This document shows positions 36,169 through 46,400 of a DNA stretch of 64,000 bases, piece by piece. This DNA comes from Paramecium octaurelia (lineage: Eukaryota; Ciliophora; Oligohymenophorea; Peniculida; Parameciidae): positions 1 to 64,000 of the forward strand of contig CAJJDP010000053.1 of assembly GCA_905182995.1 (NCBI GenBank), in the 5' to 3' direction. The translations under genes were made by a program, and so were the position numbers. The notes beneath the pieces are model-generated. The model worked only from the letters and a program-made list of their open reading frames with translations. It ran no database searches and was not told where the DNA came from. How positions within the stretch are numbered: the first letter of the stretch is position 1; each line of letters opens with the position of its first letter.

Positions 36169-36700
36169 TCAGAGTTATTTCTTAATGGTTTATAGTTTCT
36201 TCTATTTCTATTTATCTTTTTACACATGTCTTAATTGTTTCTTTGATTTTTTGAGTTCATGCTCGATTTCCTTTTTTCTAAAGACATCCTACTATTAAAT
36301 TAGTCTCTTACTTCATAGGCATCTTGCTTGGTAGCTTCAATGATAGGGGGTATTATGGAATCTCTTTTTTTCAATTTTCTCAAAGTCCAATCCTTTTTAT
36401 TTTCATCCCAAACCATTCGACTATTAAATTTAAATTCTGGACAATATACTTTTTTTTCTTTTTTGCAAACTTACTATCCTTTACTTTCTAGATGTAAGTT
36501 TGTTATCTTGGCAAAATAATATTTTCTTTGTCATAGGGAAGATCTGTTTCCTATTAACCTTCAATCAATCTTTGGGAGACATATTTGAGCTACTCTGACA
36601 CTTTATCGGCAATGATGTCAAAATCGTATTGTTCCACTGTGTCCAAAGCTGTTAAGGTAAGCTTCGGTTTATCAAATAGGATGTTAATATTTGAGGTCAT
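36169..36700 (-). CDS. RRS1: Ribosome biogenesis protein RRS1 homologue
   Basis: Predicted 160-residue protein. The central pattern LPR...KVKDSKFAKKKKN followed by RMVWDENKKDW matches the RRS1 core (LPReK ... FAkkKGI ... kKK ... VyDE ... W), and an N-terminal helix precedes it (about 25-50). The C-terminal third is a Lys-rich coiled coil. Two introns (29 and 20 nt) leave 483 nt; the second is needed to enter the Lys-rich end. RRS1 acts in the nucleolus with RPF2 to bring 5S RNP into the pre-60S particle. It is shorter than the yeast protein (203 residues). Only 28 bp separate its start from the divergent secreted-protein gene. Confidence 0.78.
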
Positions 36701-36728
36701 TTTAGGACTTAAATAAATAATAAATAAA

Positions 36729-36985
36729 ATGAATATAAAGTTAATTTTCATATTTTTAGTGTTACTTGCACAAGGAGCTTTTGGTATAAAAATATAATAG
36801 CAAAAGGTGTTGTAACCAAGGTGACAGAATGCTAGGCTAAATGTGATAAATAAGTGAATGGATGCATCTACTCATGTGCTTAAACATAGTTGCGATAATC
36901 GTTAGTGACTCAAGAAAGATGTTAAAAACTATGTGCAGGAGTAAATAAGGAATGCAAAAATACAAAATGCTACTTAGATCCTTGA
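36729..36985 (+). CDS. Small secreted Cys-rich protein
   Basis: Predicted 77 residues with one 23-nt intron at the end of a clear signal peptide (MNIKLIFIFLVLLAQGAFG, 19 residues). The mature part is about 58 residues with eight Cys in two similar halves: Cx3Cx6Cx3C, 14 residues, then Cx3Cx6Cx4C. This suggests two disulfide-linked helical hairpins or an internal duplication. No family is recognised. Secreted peptides of this size in ciliates include pheromone-like, trichocyst and defence proteins, but nothing here decides among them. The gene is divergent from RRS1. Confidence 0.72.
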
Positions 36986-37063
36986 TTAGTTATTTTACAT
37001 ATTTTAAAAAACGTATTATATATATTCTCTAACCCCTTTTATCTATTTTTATTAATTATTTCA

Positions 37064-38106
37064 ATGACCTAGGATGACTATACCAATCATGTTGAAGAAG
37101 TTCTAATCAGAATCATTCTGATTACCAACACTCTGAGTGCTGTAGGTGCAACTTTGATGATCCTGACGTATTTCAAGTATGGATTGTTAAATTAATAGAT
37201 TTAAAGAACTGCAAACATTTGCATTCCGAATAGTACTCTATCTTAATGTCTCTGATGTAATCTTGGCCTTATCAAATATGCTATTGGTAACTGAAGATTT
37301 CAATAATGAGAACCCTATATTATGTCTAATTTAAGCGTATCTCATTAATGCATCCTAATTGTCATCAATAATGTACAGAGTCAAATTTATAAAGATGGAC
37401 TGCCATCATAGCATTTATTTTATATTAGTCATGTATCAAGAATCAAAACGAGTAGGCATTGAATGTTTGCGGCTACTTGTTCTTTGGATTTTGTATCCCA
37501 TTTTCTATTTCAATCTATCCATTCTTCACTCATGACTATGGTTTTGCTGGTATCAGTTGTTGGATCAAAGAAGATGTAATTAATTCTTAACAACCTTAGA
37601 TTACCAATCCCGAGAGAAGCACTATCATTAGATATATCAATTTCTATATTCCATTGATTTTGATCATCCTCTATAACTCAGGTGTATACATATATATCAT
37701 ATGCAAATTATATGGAATATCACAATAATAAACCAAATTTATCTATAAAATGGTATCCTACCCATTGATATTGATAATATGTTGGATATTTACAGCATTC
37801 AATAGAACCTATGAAGAGATCGCATAATAATAACATATATGGTTGCTCTACCTCTCAAAGGCCCTATCCGGATTGATGGGTTTTTTCAATTACTTAGGTT
37901 ATGGATTCACTCCTTAAGTAAGGGATTCTTGTTCCCTTTATTGCTGCTAAAAGAACACAAAGACCTTTTCAGTTGAGGTTGAAATGAAGCATGAACAAAA
38001 TAACGAAAATAATCAAAATACTGAGGAAGTAGACTCAAGAAATTCGGTAAACTCACAAAGAGACAGCGTCTAAGGAGAATTAAGTTTTATAGCTGAATTG
38101 TATTGA
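37064..38106 (+). CDS. cAMP-receptor-like (class E type) seven-helix GPCR
   Basis: Predicted 332-residue receptor with seven hydrophobic segments between about residues 10 and 275. Helix 2 has FRIVLYLNVSDVILALSN and the segment after TM3 is WTAIIAFILYQ. TM4 is YLFFGFCIPFSISIYPFF, followed by an extracellular ISCWI and TM5 FYIPLILIILYNSGVYIY, a pattern shared with Dictyostelium cAR-like receptors. TM6-TM7 includes ICWIFTAFNRTYE and LSGLMGFFNYLGYGF. The tail has CSLYCC (possible palmitoylation) and acidic/Asn stretches. Two 22-nt introns; 999 nt remain. Ligand unknown. Confidence 0.82.
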
Positions 38107-38135
38107 TTCGATATGTTTATATATGTATAATATTT

Positions 38136-38873
38136 TCACTTAGCATCCAAGTCCTTGTTTCTTTTAGTTCTGACATTTATTTTGGGTCCCAAGGAAGTTC
38201 CATCAATAAAAAAGGGGAATTCATCAACATCTAAATCCTCAATGTACACTTGATCCAATTTGTCTTGATATTTCTAATCAATCAAACCTGTTGATCTGAG
38301 TACTATTGGAATAAAAGGTTTATTGGCGAATAATTATTTATAATCATCATTGTAGAAGAGGGGTTTAAGAGTTTTATGAATTTCATTTTTTGTGATTATC
38401 TTTCTGATTGTAATTTCATTCCAGAATGGATTTTATAAAAATTCAGCATAGTCTTCAATTACAATGTCTCCAAATCGATTGTATAGCACATAAACATTTC
38501 TGTTGTCTCTAAAGATTATTCCTAGGGAATCATAATGAGGATAAGGTTTAGTAAATTGAGAATATTGACATTTAATTATATCGCTTACTGAAATACACTC
38601 CATGCATTCGAATTTCATAAACACCAAATCGCCAGAGTCCAATCTATCCAATACAATTTGATCTGCCCTGAATCCGTAGCTTAAACCAAAGTACTAATTT
38701 TGAGGACGAGTGTTGTCTTTGAACTCTACTTCGTTCTCCTTTTTAATTTACAATTCCCTTCTATTTTGATATGCCGTGTAATGCAAATAGCCATAGCCAG
38801 TTATACCAAATATTCCAGATGTCAATAGAAATGGTTTTATATTATTTTTAATAAAATTCATTATTGAATTCAT
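38136..38873 (-). CDS. Orphan protein with N-terminal membrane helix
   Basis: Predicted 245-residue intronless protein. A membrane helix at about 10-27 (PFLLTSGIFGITGYGYL) precedes a soluble domain with LDSGDLVFMKFECMEC, PHYDSLGIIFRDNRNVYVLYN and DIVIEDYAEFL. The GDLV ... H-D-S-x-G-I ... spacing recalls permuted papain-like (NlpC/YiiX) domains, but I consider this only a possibility. The C-terminal part ends in a basic RTKRNKD. The start codon is five nt past the TGA of the capping-protein gene on the same strand; the next in-frame Met is four codons on. It is convergent with the GPCR gene with 29 bp between stops. Confidence 0.68.
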
Positions 38874-38878
38874 TTATA

Positions 38879-39809
38879 TCATCCATATTTCTATTTAAAT
38901 TCTCCTGCCAATCCCAATCTTTATTAAATGAAATGCTTTTCTCCCTCTAGGAAACGTGTTTAGAATACTATCTATTGAAATGTTTAAATAAAAACATTAC
39001 ATCTTTGGTTTTCCCGAAATAAACACCATCCAATTAAGCACGGAGATAGCTCTCCACATCTTCAACTAAGGTGCCTATTTTCATAATGTGGAACAACTCT
39101 AAATCCTTATTACCTGCTGGAGCCTCAAAAGATTCTTCCTTCTAAAAAATATCAATTTTCATGAATACCTATTTGGTCAATGTGCCTGTTATATTGAATT
39201 TGCCAACATCTTGATTTTAGATGATATTCATTTCCAAAACAACCGATGTAGTTATCTTGTAAGTCCACTTAGATTTCCCATCTGTCTTAATATCAATCAC
39301 ATTAATTGAACTCCAAGACCCATCCTCAATTCCCTTAGTTTTTTCTACATTTTTCCTTATCAACCAAGCTGTTGCAAATCCACCGTCTTCTTTATCCCAA
39401 AAGTAACATGAAGATAATCCTCCTTCATAATATCTTTACATATATTAAATAAGTACAATCTCCTGTATTCATCGAAGACAGCATTGGCTTTGAGTTCTAA
39501 TTTACGTAATGCTTCAGATGGATAAACTGCATCATCAATAGGGGGATAATATGAATTTGTAACGTGAGATCTAAATGAATCTCCATCTCTATTGAATTCA
39601 GACTATATAAATTGATTCCCTTTCTCATCTTATCCAATATCTAATTTTTCATCATTCTCATTACCTAATGGTTTATCTATTTTCTAGTATAACTCTTCAG
39701 CATAATCTGGAATCAGCGAGGCAAGTGCTGCGGCATTCTTCTAGATCTGAGTTGGAGGCAACCTTTTAAGGATGTTCAAGCAAGCGAGGATTTTTTCTTT
39801 CGATTCCAT
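38879..39809 (-). CDS. CAPZB: F-actin-capping protein subunit beta
   Basis: Predicted 292-residue CapZ-beta. The N terminus MESKEKILACLNILKRLPP matches the family LxLMRRLPP start; then ALIPDYAEELYQKIDKPL, FNRDGDSFRSHVTNSYYPP, ALRKLELKANAVFDEYR, GGLSSCYFWD, EDGGFATAWLI, and the late LVEDVESYLRAQLDGVYFGKTKDIV. Introns of 23 and 29 nt restore the conserved YFGKTKDIV junction; 879 nt remain. With the alpha subunit it caps barbed ends of actin filaments. There is an insert of charged residues near 50-70 relative to animal proteins. The gene is squeezed between neighbours on the same strand with 13 and 5 nt spacing. Confidence 0.93.
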
Positions 39810-39822
39810 TATTAATTAATAA

Positions 39823-40570
39823 TCATTATAATTGTGATTTATATACAACTAATAAAGCTAGCGAGGCTGCCAAGGTCATCCCGTAGTGAGCCATCAGACA
39901 AGTAATGAATCCATACTTTTCTCGGATATGCTCGAAAGATCCTCCAATTGACATGAAATATGTTGAAAACCCTATAGCGAATTCCCAATCTGATTTAAAT
40001 ATCTTCAATAACATTATGAAATGGAACAAAGTGTAGAATATGTGAATTAAGGACCTGTAGTTCTCACTCTCCTTATAGGTTTTCATCAAAAACAACCGCC
40101 TTACTTAATATCAATTCATTACCAATACCATTCCTCCAAAAATGGATTGCATATTATCAATACCAACATAAACGCTCCAATATACGCAGGGTGTTCCAAC
40201 AGAGGAATCTTCAAATAATCCATGATCTCTTCTTCCCAATAATATGTGAAAATTAACGATAATAAAACCATTCCAAATGCACTTCTAAAGAGGGAAAGCC
40301 CTCTCTTTATCTATTCCTATCTTCCTTCCAATTCATTTATGAGATATGCTATAATCTATTAATCTAAGTACCCCTCAATTCCCCCTCTTTGCTTAAAAAT
40401 TTTATATAAATAGCAGGTATCACAACATAGAAAAATTACAAAACACACAAAGTAGTCAATGCCTCATCTATATAAAACAGCCCTAATCCTGTAATCAACG
40501 AGGGTATTATTAAACACATGAAAAGATACGAATGCTACTTAAAATTCAAACCATAAAGACCTCCTAACAT
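39823..40570 (-). CDS. CPBP-family intramembrane protease (CAAX protease-like)
   Basis: Predicted 230-residue membrane protein with about six hydrophobic segments. The family motifs appear in order in the C-terminal half: NPFLEEWYWR (EExxxR, two catalytic Glu), FYTLFHF (conserved His) and LMAHYG (second His). These are the CPBP/Rce1 catalytic residues. Two introns: 23 nt, which completes the EEWYWR motif, and about 32 nt earlier (35 nt is also possible). By family it may cleave the last three residues of prenylated CAAX proteins, or act as another intramembrane protease. 39 bp separate its start from the divergent BRCT gene. The stop is 13 nt before the CapZ-beta start. Confidence 0.75.
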
Positions 40571-40609
40571 CTTATGGGATTAAATTAAGTAAATTAATAT
40601 TTATATTAT

Positions 40610-41593
40610 ATGAAACCAATAATTATGAAGGCCTTCGATAAAAAGTATAAGGTTAAAGCTGGTATTTCAATCATTGGCAATACTGAGCAATGTAATATTC
40701 AAGTTCCCTTGCCTGAATGCTTTAAATTAAACTTAGATTCAAATATTTTATGGATTCAGCCGATCATAAACATTCATAGAATTAATGGCCAAGGAGATGC
40801 TCAATTATTACGGATAGATAAGGAATATGAATTAGACTTGACAACAGGTCAAAAGCATATCATTGTTCAAGAACAAACCTTAACGTTTGAATATGCGAAA
40901 CCCAAAACAATCAAAATTAATCTCATCAAACAAATCAAACCAAATCTAACTATTTTCGAACCATCAATCAACAAGAAGATTTAAAATGAATCAAATGTCT
41001 AGCCCCTCACAAATTCCTAGAAATCCAAAAGCTAACCTAAACATTATTTATTAGTTTAAAATTATGTATAAATCATCATTTATCATTAGATTAAATAATT
41101 GAATGGAGAATACAGAATTAAATTTTCTAACTGTTCAGTTTCTAACGATGACCTCTTTAAATTATTAAAAATGGGCATTTATGTTGATATAGAATAATAT
41201 AACATTTTGGTTATGGAAACATTCAAGAGAACTTTCAATCTCCTTTTAGCAATCAATGAAGGGAAAATGATAGTCAATTCTTAGTGGATTAAAGATTGTC
41301 TCTCTACAATGTAAATTTAGAATCCCTATCTTTACGTTTTGAAAACAAATAATTTAAGTATTTTGAATTCCATTGAAACTTCATTGTCATAATCTATTTT
41401 TCTAAATAAATAGTTTAACTTGAGCCATGATTTGAAATCAAATCTTAAAAATGAAGAAATTATTTAATTAATAGAGGCAGGAGGAGGATCCATCGGTAAT
41501 GGAGAAAATTCAATTAAAATCGTAAACAATGGTGAAGTCGGAGGACTGGAAATCGAGCAACTTTTATAAAGGATCTTGTTTTAAAGAGTTTGA
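40610..41593 (+). CDS. FHA-like/BRCT domain protein (NBS1-like layout)
   Basis: Predicted 319-residue protein. The first ~100 residues look like a degenerate FHA domain (beta-rich, SIIGNTEQCNIQVPL). A BRCT domain lies at about 140-230: YRIKFSNCSVSNDD, LLAINEGKMIVNSQWIKDCL, the invariant Trp of BRCT included, followed by a likely second, weaker BRCT with IIQLIEAGGGSIGNG. One 24-nt intron (41070-41093) is inferred, although the frame is also open through it. FHA plus tandem BRCT is the layout of NBS1 and related DNA-damage proteins; I infer a chromatin or repair role. There is no visible Mre11-binding tail. Confidence 0.62.
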
Positions 41594-41639
41594 TTAAACT
41601 TATTATAATTTAATATTTTTATCATACATTAAAAGTTTT

Positions 41640-42400
41640 GGATTTATACTCCTAATCAAAATAAAATAGAGGAATCTATCTTGAAATCTAAATTTATTAA
41701 ATTGAAAATATATAAAGTGAGTATCTTATATGGTTATGATCATTAGATATGCATCAGAAAGAAATCATGCATAGAGATTTAAAATTAGAAAATATTTTAT
41801 TTAAATAATTAAATTATTTAATTTATCAAAATAATAACACAATTATTCAGTTGTAGTGGCATATTTTGGTTTAGCTAAATTTATACATTTATTTTTATAA
41901 CTTGGATTCAGAGATATTGTAGCAAATTAGGTTTTATTATTATATTTTTACCTATGATTGAATCAATTTATTTGAACAACTGTAAACGAACCTGTTTATT
42001 AATAATGCAGATGTGGAACACCAGCATTGTTGCCTGAGAAATCATCAAAATGAAAGGTCACTATAGTTCAGTTTGTGATATCTAAAGTTTTGGGCTCGTA
42101 TTTAACTTATTATTAACAGGTAAATCACCGTTTCCTGGTTAGATTTATGCAACAATTGCTAAATAAATAGAGATAATGCTATTGATCTTGCGAGTAGAAC
42201 GCTTGAAAAAAGGAATAACTTCTTATTAGTGTTTCAATCATCCATTTATATAACTAATTAATCGATGCTTTGAGACAATTAAAATGATTTTATAGATGAA
42301 GGAGAAGAAAGTGAAATATGTTCAAGATGAATGCATAAAATGAGGTTTATTTATTTTCTTTATTAAAGATCTGCAAAATTTGATGCCTTCAGAAGGAATT
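41640..42400 (+). pseudogene. Decayed protein kinase gene
   Basis: Pieces of a kinase catalytic domain are found in the right order: MHRDLKLENILF near 41770, a degraded FGLAKF near 41870, CGTPALLPEK near 42020 and SVCDIQSFGLVFNLLLTGKSPFPG near 42070-42140, then a C-lobe-like helix region. They lie in different frames with TGA and frameshifts between them, and the N lobe is barely visible. It is not rescued by short introns. A host pseudogene. Confidence 0.68.
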
Positions 42401-43439
42401 AATTATTTAAATCTCCATATCTTCTCCTGGAGTTTTAGCAAAAACAACTAAAAAATAAAAAAACATTGATTCTTAGAACTCATTTTAAATGAATTCACCT
42501 ATATTTACTGGAAAATTGATAGTTTTTATTCTATCTAAAATATTGGGTTTCAATAAATCCAATAATAAACTACTTTTCAAGCTTTGCCTATTATTAAACC
42601 ATTTTGATTTAAATTGTAAATATTAATAATTAATAATAACAAGAACAAGAACAAGAACAAGAACTATCCCCCAATAAATGTGATATAAGATAACCCATTA
42701 TTGAAATATACCAATAAAAAGGAATATTTCAATATCTTTAAATCTAATTTATTTTTATTCGAATATTTTCATAATTGTAATTAGTTCAATTATTGCTTTT
42801 CACTTGTCAAAATTCAAGAATGGAATATTACATTGTTTGAATGAGTTCGAATTTATTATTCATAATTAATTAATTAAAGTTAATTGAAATTACATCTATA
42901 TTTGTTATTTAGGTTTTCACAATATTAAAAACGCCGATCATCAATTTCTTTTGTGTTTTTATTTTATTTCATCTCTTGTTTTATCTGTTTTTCTTTTCAA
43001 TCTTATTTGTTTTTATTATAGGATAAAATTATTAAATGTAATCAATTAGAAATTTCATACAAAATAGAGTTTGTTCTGCAAGATGAAAACTTTATAAAAT
43101 CATAAGCTAAACATTAAAAAATTTGTGTAAGAGAATTAATGATTTCGGAACAGTAAAATGAATAACTAGTAAAAATAGTTTCTTAATGTTTCTTTCTTTT
43201 CACTAATTACTTGAATTCGATTATATCTATTCATTAATTATGCTAATTTGTTGAAGATGTTTAGAGATCTACTTTATGAGAAATTCTGTCTATTACTTGT
43301 TAAACACAAAAAACAAATTTTTATAAGATTAAATGCATAAATTTAAAAACCTTTTCTGAATTTAATCTAGAATTATATTCTTTAGATATTTTTATAAGGA
43401 TGATAAATTAAATAAACATAAATTTATTATTTATTACAT
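42401..43439. other. AT-rich region between kinase relic and giant coiled-coil gene
   Basis: About 1 kb with no supported gene; contains a short hexanucleotide microsatellite listed separately. Frames are short and carry no recognisable motif. Confidence 0.45.
42637..42663. repeat. AACAAG microsatellite
   Basis: About four tandem copies of the hexamer AACAAG (written as aacaag/aagaac) in otherwise AT-rich non-coding DNA, the clearest simple repeat outside coding regions. Confidence 0.8.
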
Positions 43440-46400
43440 TCACCGTTTTCTATTCTTAGAGAGTTCTTCCTTAAGTTTTAATTATAGCCAAATGTGCCAC
43501 TTAAATATTAGGAAGAAAAATACTTGATGAAACGGTAAATTGCGATTTTTTGCTTCTTAATAGAAGTTTTTTAATTTAATTTCTGCAGCAGCCATAGGAT
43601 CGTCGCTACTTAAAGCAACAGCTTAAGCAGTCTAATTCATAAATTTAAAATACAAGTATGAAGTATTATTAATACTAATCTATTTGATTAGGTTTTTAAG
43701 AGATAGAATTTGAAGGAGACCTAGTTGGCGTCATCCTGTCTATATCACTCATAATATCATCATATTTCTTCCTCAAATTATTTAATTCTTCACTTTTGTT
43801 AATTTAATCTTGGAGCATCTAATTATACTAATCACTACCATAATACAAGTAAAAATTACTTTAAAGCATTAAAATCTTATTCTCTTCTATGTAATGCTTC
43901 CTAAATTCGATTAATTTTATTTTAATAATCTTTTTTCAATAAATCCATTTCTTATTCTTGCTACTTAGTAATATCATTTATATTAACTGAAGAAGACTTT
44001 TAATATCCTTCAATTTTTTCATTTAGCCCTGAAATATTTAATATTAGACTTTCTATTAATAACTTATTTTTTGCCTAATTTTCTTAACTTTCTTTTAATT
44101 ATTATTCTAGTTTAGTAATTTACTCTGTAGAAGATGAAAATTTCAACTAAACTTCCTTCAAATTATTAATTATTTATTCTACTTAACGATTAAGAATATT
44201 TATTTGCATCATTAATTTAGTTCTATTAAAATATATAAAAAATTTACTTCAATTTATCTAGGTCATCATAATTATCTTCAATTTAACTTTCTGTTTCTTC
44301 TTAACTAAGTATTTTTAATCCTTCAGATTACTTAATTAAAAGTATTAATATTTCTTAGATGAAATTTCTAAAATTAAATAATTCTATACTTTTGCATTTC
44401 TTTAAATACACTGTCGCTATTAATTATTTCGGACAACTCGTTTATTTTTTCTAAGTATTTGAATTATTCATTTCTCAATTCCAAAATCTATTATTCTAAT
44501 ATTTTTAATTTTTCATTCTACGTTGAGATATTGACATCAAATTCTATTTTTTGTCCTTATAATTTTTCAATTAATTCAAATTTATTTTCAGAAAGATCTA
44601 TATTTTCAGAATTTCTATGTTGTGATTTTATATAATTTTCAAGCTACACTTTAAATTGAGTGTCTTATGTGGTTCTTAAATTTTATTCATCAAAAAGTTT
44701 TTGTTGCTACAAAACAACTTCCTCTTTAGTAGTTTTTAAATCTTATTCTAGCTGTTCTATTTCATATGTTTTTAATGTTAAAGTCTATCTAATCTCTTAA
44801 AGACCCTTGTTAATTTCTTCCATTTCTTCGTCTTTTCTTTAAATGGTTTCTTCGAAAGTCTTTGTTAATTCTTAAAAGTAAAGCTTCTCTTCAGTCAATT
44901 ATTCAATTTATTATTTTAAGTTTTAGGTTTCTACACTTTAATCTTGTTCTTTTTCTGAAATTTTAGAAATTTGATTTTTTAAATTTTACACTTCTAACTT
45001 ACTTTCTGTTAATTACTAAGAATAAATATTCTACTAAGCATGAGCCTCTTTAACGAGCTAATATTATTCGGCTAAATGAATTTCAAGTTGGAGCTTCTCT
45101 TTTTGTATTTACTCAAATAAAATTCTCAAATCTTCTAAATCTTACAAACTTTTATTTTGTTGTTATTCAAACTTTTGATATTAGAGCTTAATAGAATTAA
45201 TATCTTAATCCTTTAAAGTAAGTTAATTTTTTAGCTACTAAATCATATTAGAGTCTTCCTTAGAAATTGTTTAAACTCTAATTAATTCTTAATCAAGTTC
45301 ATTGTTTAACTTTTGTAAGGCTTAACAGCTGATAGATAATTAATCGAGAGTTGAATTTAAATTTTGAATTGTTTATTAGTCTTCTTAGAATTGCTTTAAA
45401 GATTTTGATTGTTATGATGTAGCCTCTAATGAAATATTTTGAATAATTGATTCTAACACAATTATTTATAATTATTCTTGGATGTACTATTAAGTATTAT
45501 GTTAATTTGATAATCTTTAAGCAAGTATAAGTTGTTAAATAGCCGAATTAAGTTCTTAATTTTAACTTTCATAATGCACAAGGTATTTATTCAGTTCATG
45601 TATTTAATCTGAAAATTAATTAAGCTCTTTTTAATGTTTTTCTTCTTTTTTATGCTATTCTTGTAACAATTCTTGATACAATATGTGAGCTTCTGAATTA
45701 GAAGCAGTCAAGGAAAGTTAAAGTTATTAATATTATTCTTTAAGAGATTACAATTCAGTTTGGGTCTCCTGAAAGCTTTTCTCGCTCACTAAGAGCTTTT
45801 CCTTGAGAGAATTGACTTAATGCTCTTATTCTTTCTTTGTCACTTCCAACTCGAGTATCAACTTTTAACTTTCTTTTTACTTCTCTTCTTCTAGTAAATT
45901 TATTTTTTGCTTATTCTCTTCATTCTAATTAATTAATTGTTCGATCTTCTTATTTAATTATTCATTATATTAATTCAATTGAGTCTCATTCATTTCTAAC
46001 TTGTTAATCGTAGTTTTCAACTCGTTGTTTTCTTCGATTGTTTGATTTTTATCTTTTTCAACACGATTGTATTTTAATTACAAGTCTTCAATTTATTTGT
46101 GAGCTTCTGAATTGGAAGCAGTCAAGGAAAGTTAAAGTTATTTATATTATTCTTTAAGAGATTACAATTCAGTTTGGGTCTCCTGAGAGCTTTTCTCGCT
46201 CACTGAGAGCTTTTCCTTGAGAGAGTTGACTTAATGCTCTTATTCTTTCTTTGTCACTTCCAACTCGAGTATCAACTTTTAACTTTCTTTTTACTTCTCT
46301 TCTTCTAGTAAATGTATTTTTTGCTAATTCTCTTCATTCTAATTAATTAATTGTTCAATCTTCTTATTTAATTCTTCATTTTATTGATTCATTTGAGTCT

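Noticed and set aside
38873-38881. A single fused CapZ-beta plus membrane-protein reading frame
   Set aside because: Without the last CapZ-beta intron the frame does run on, but splicing restores the conserved YFGKTKDIV end and a proper TGA, and the next gene is in another phase.
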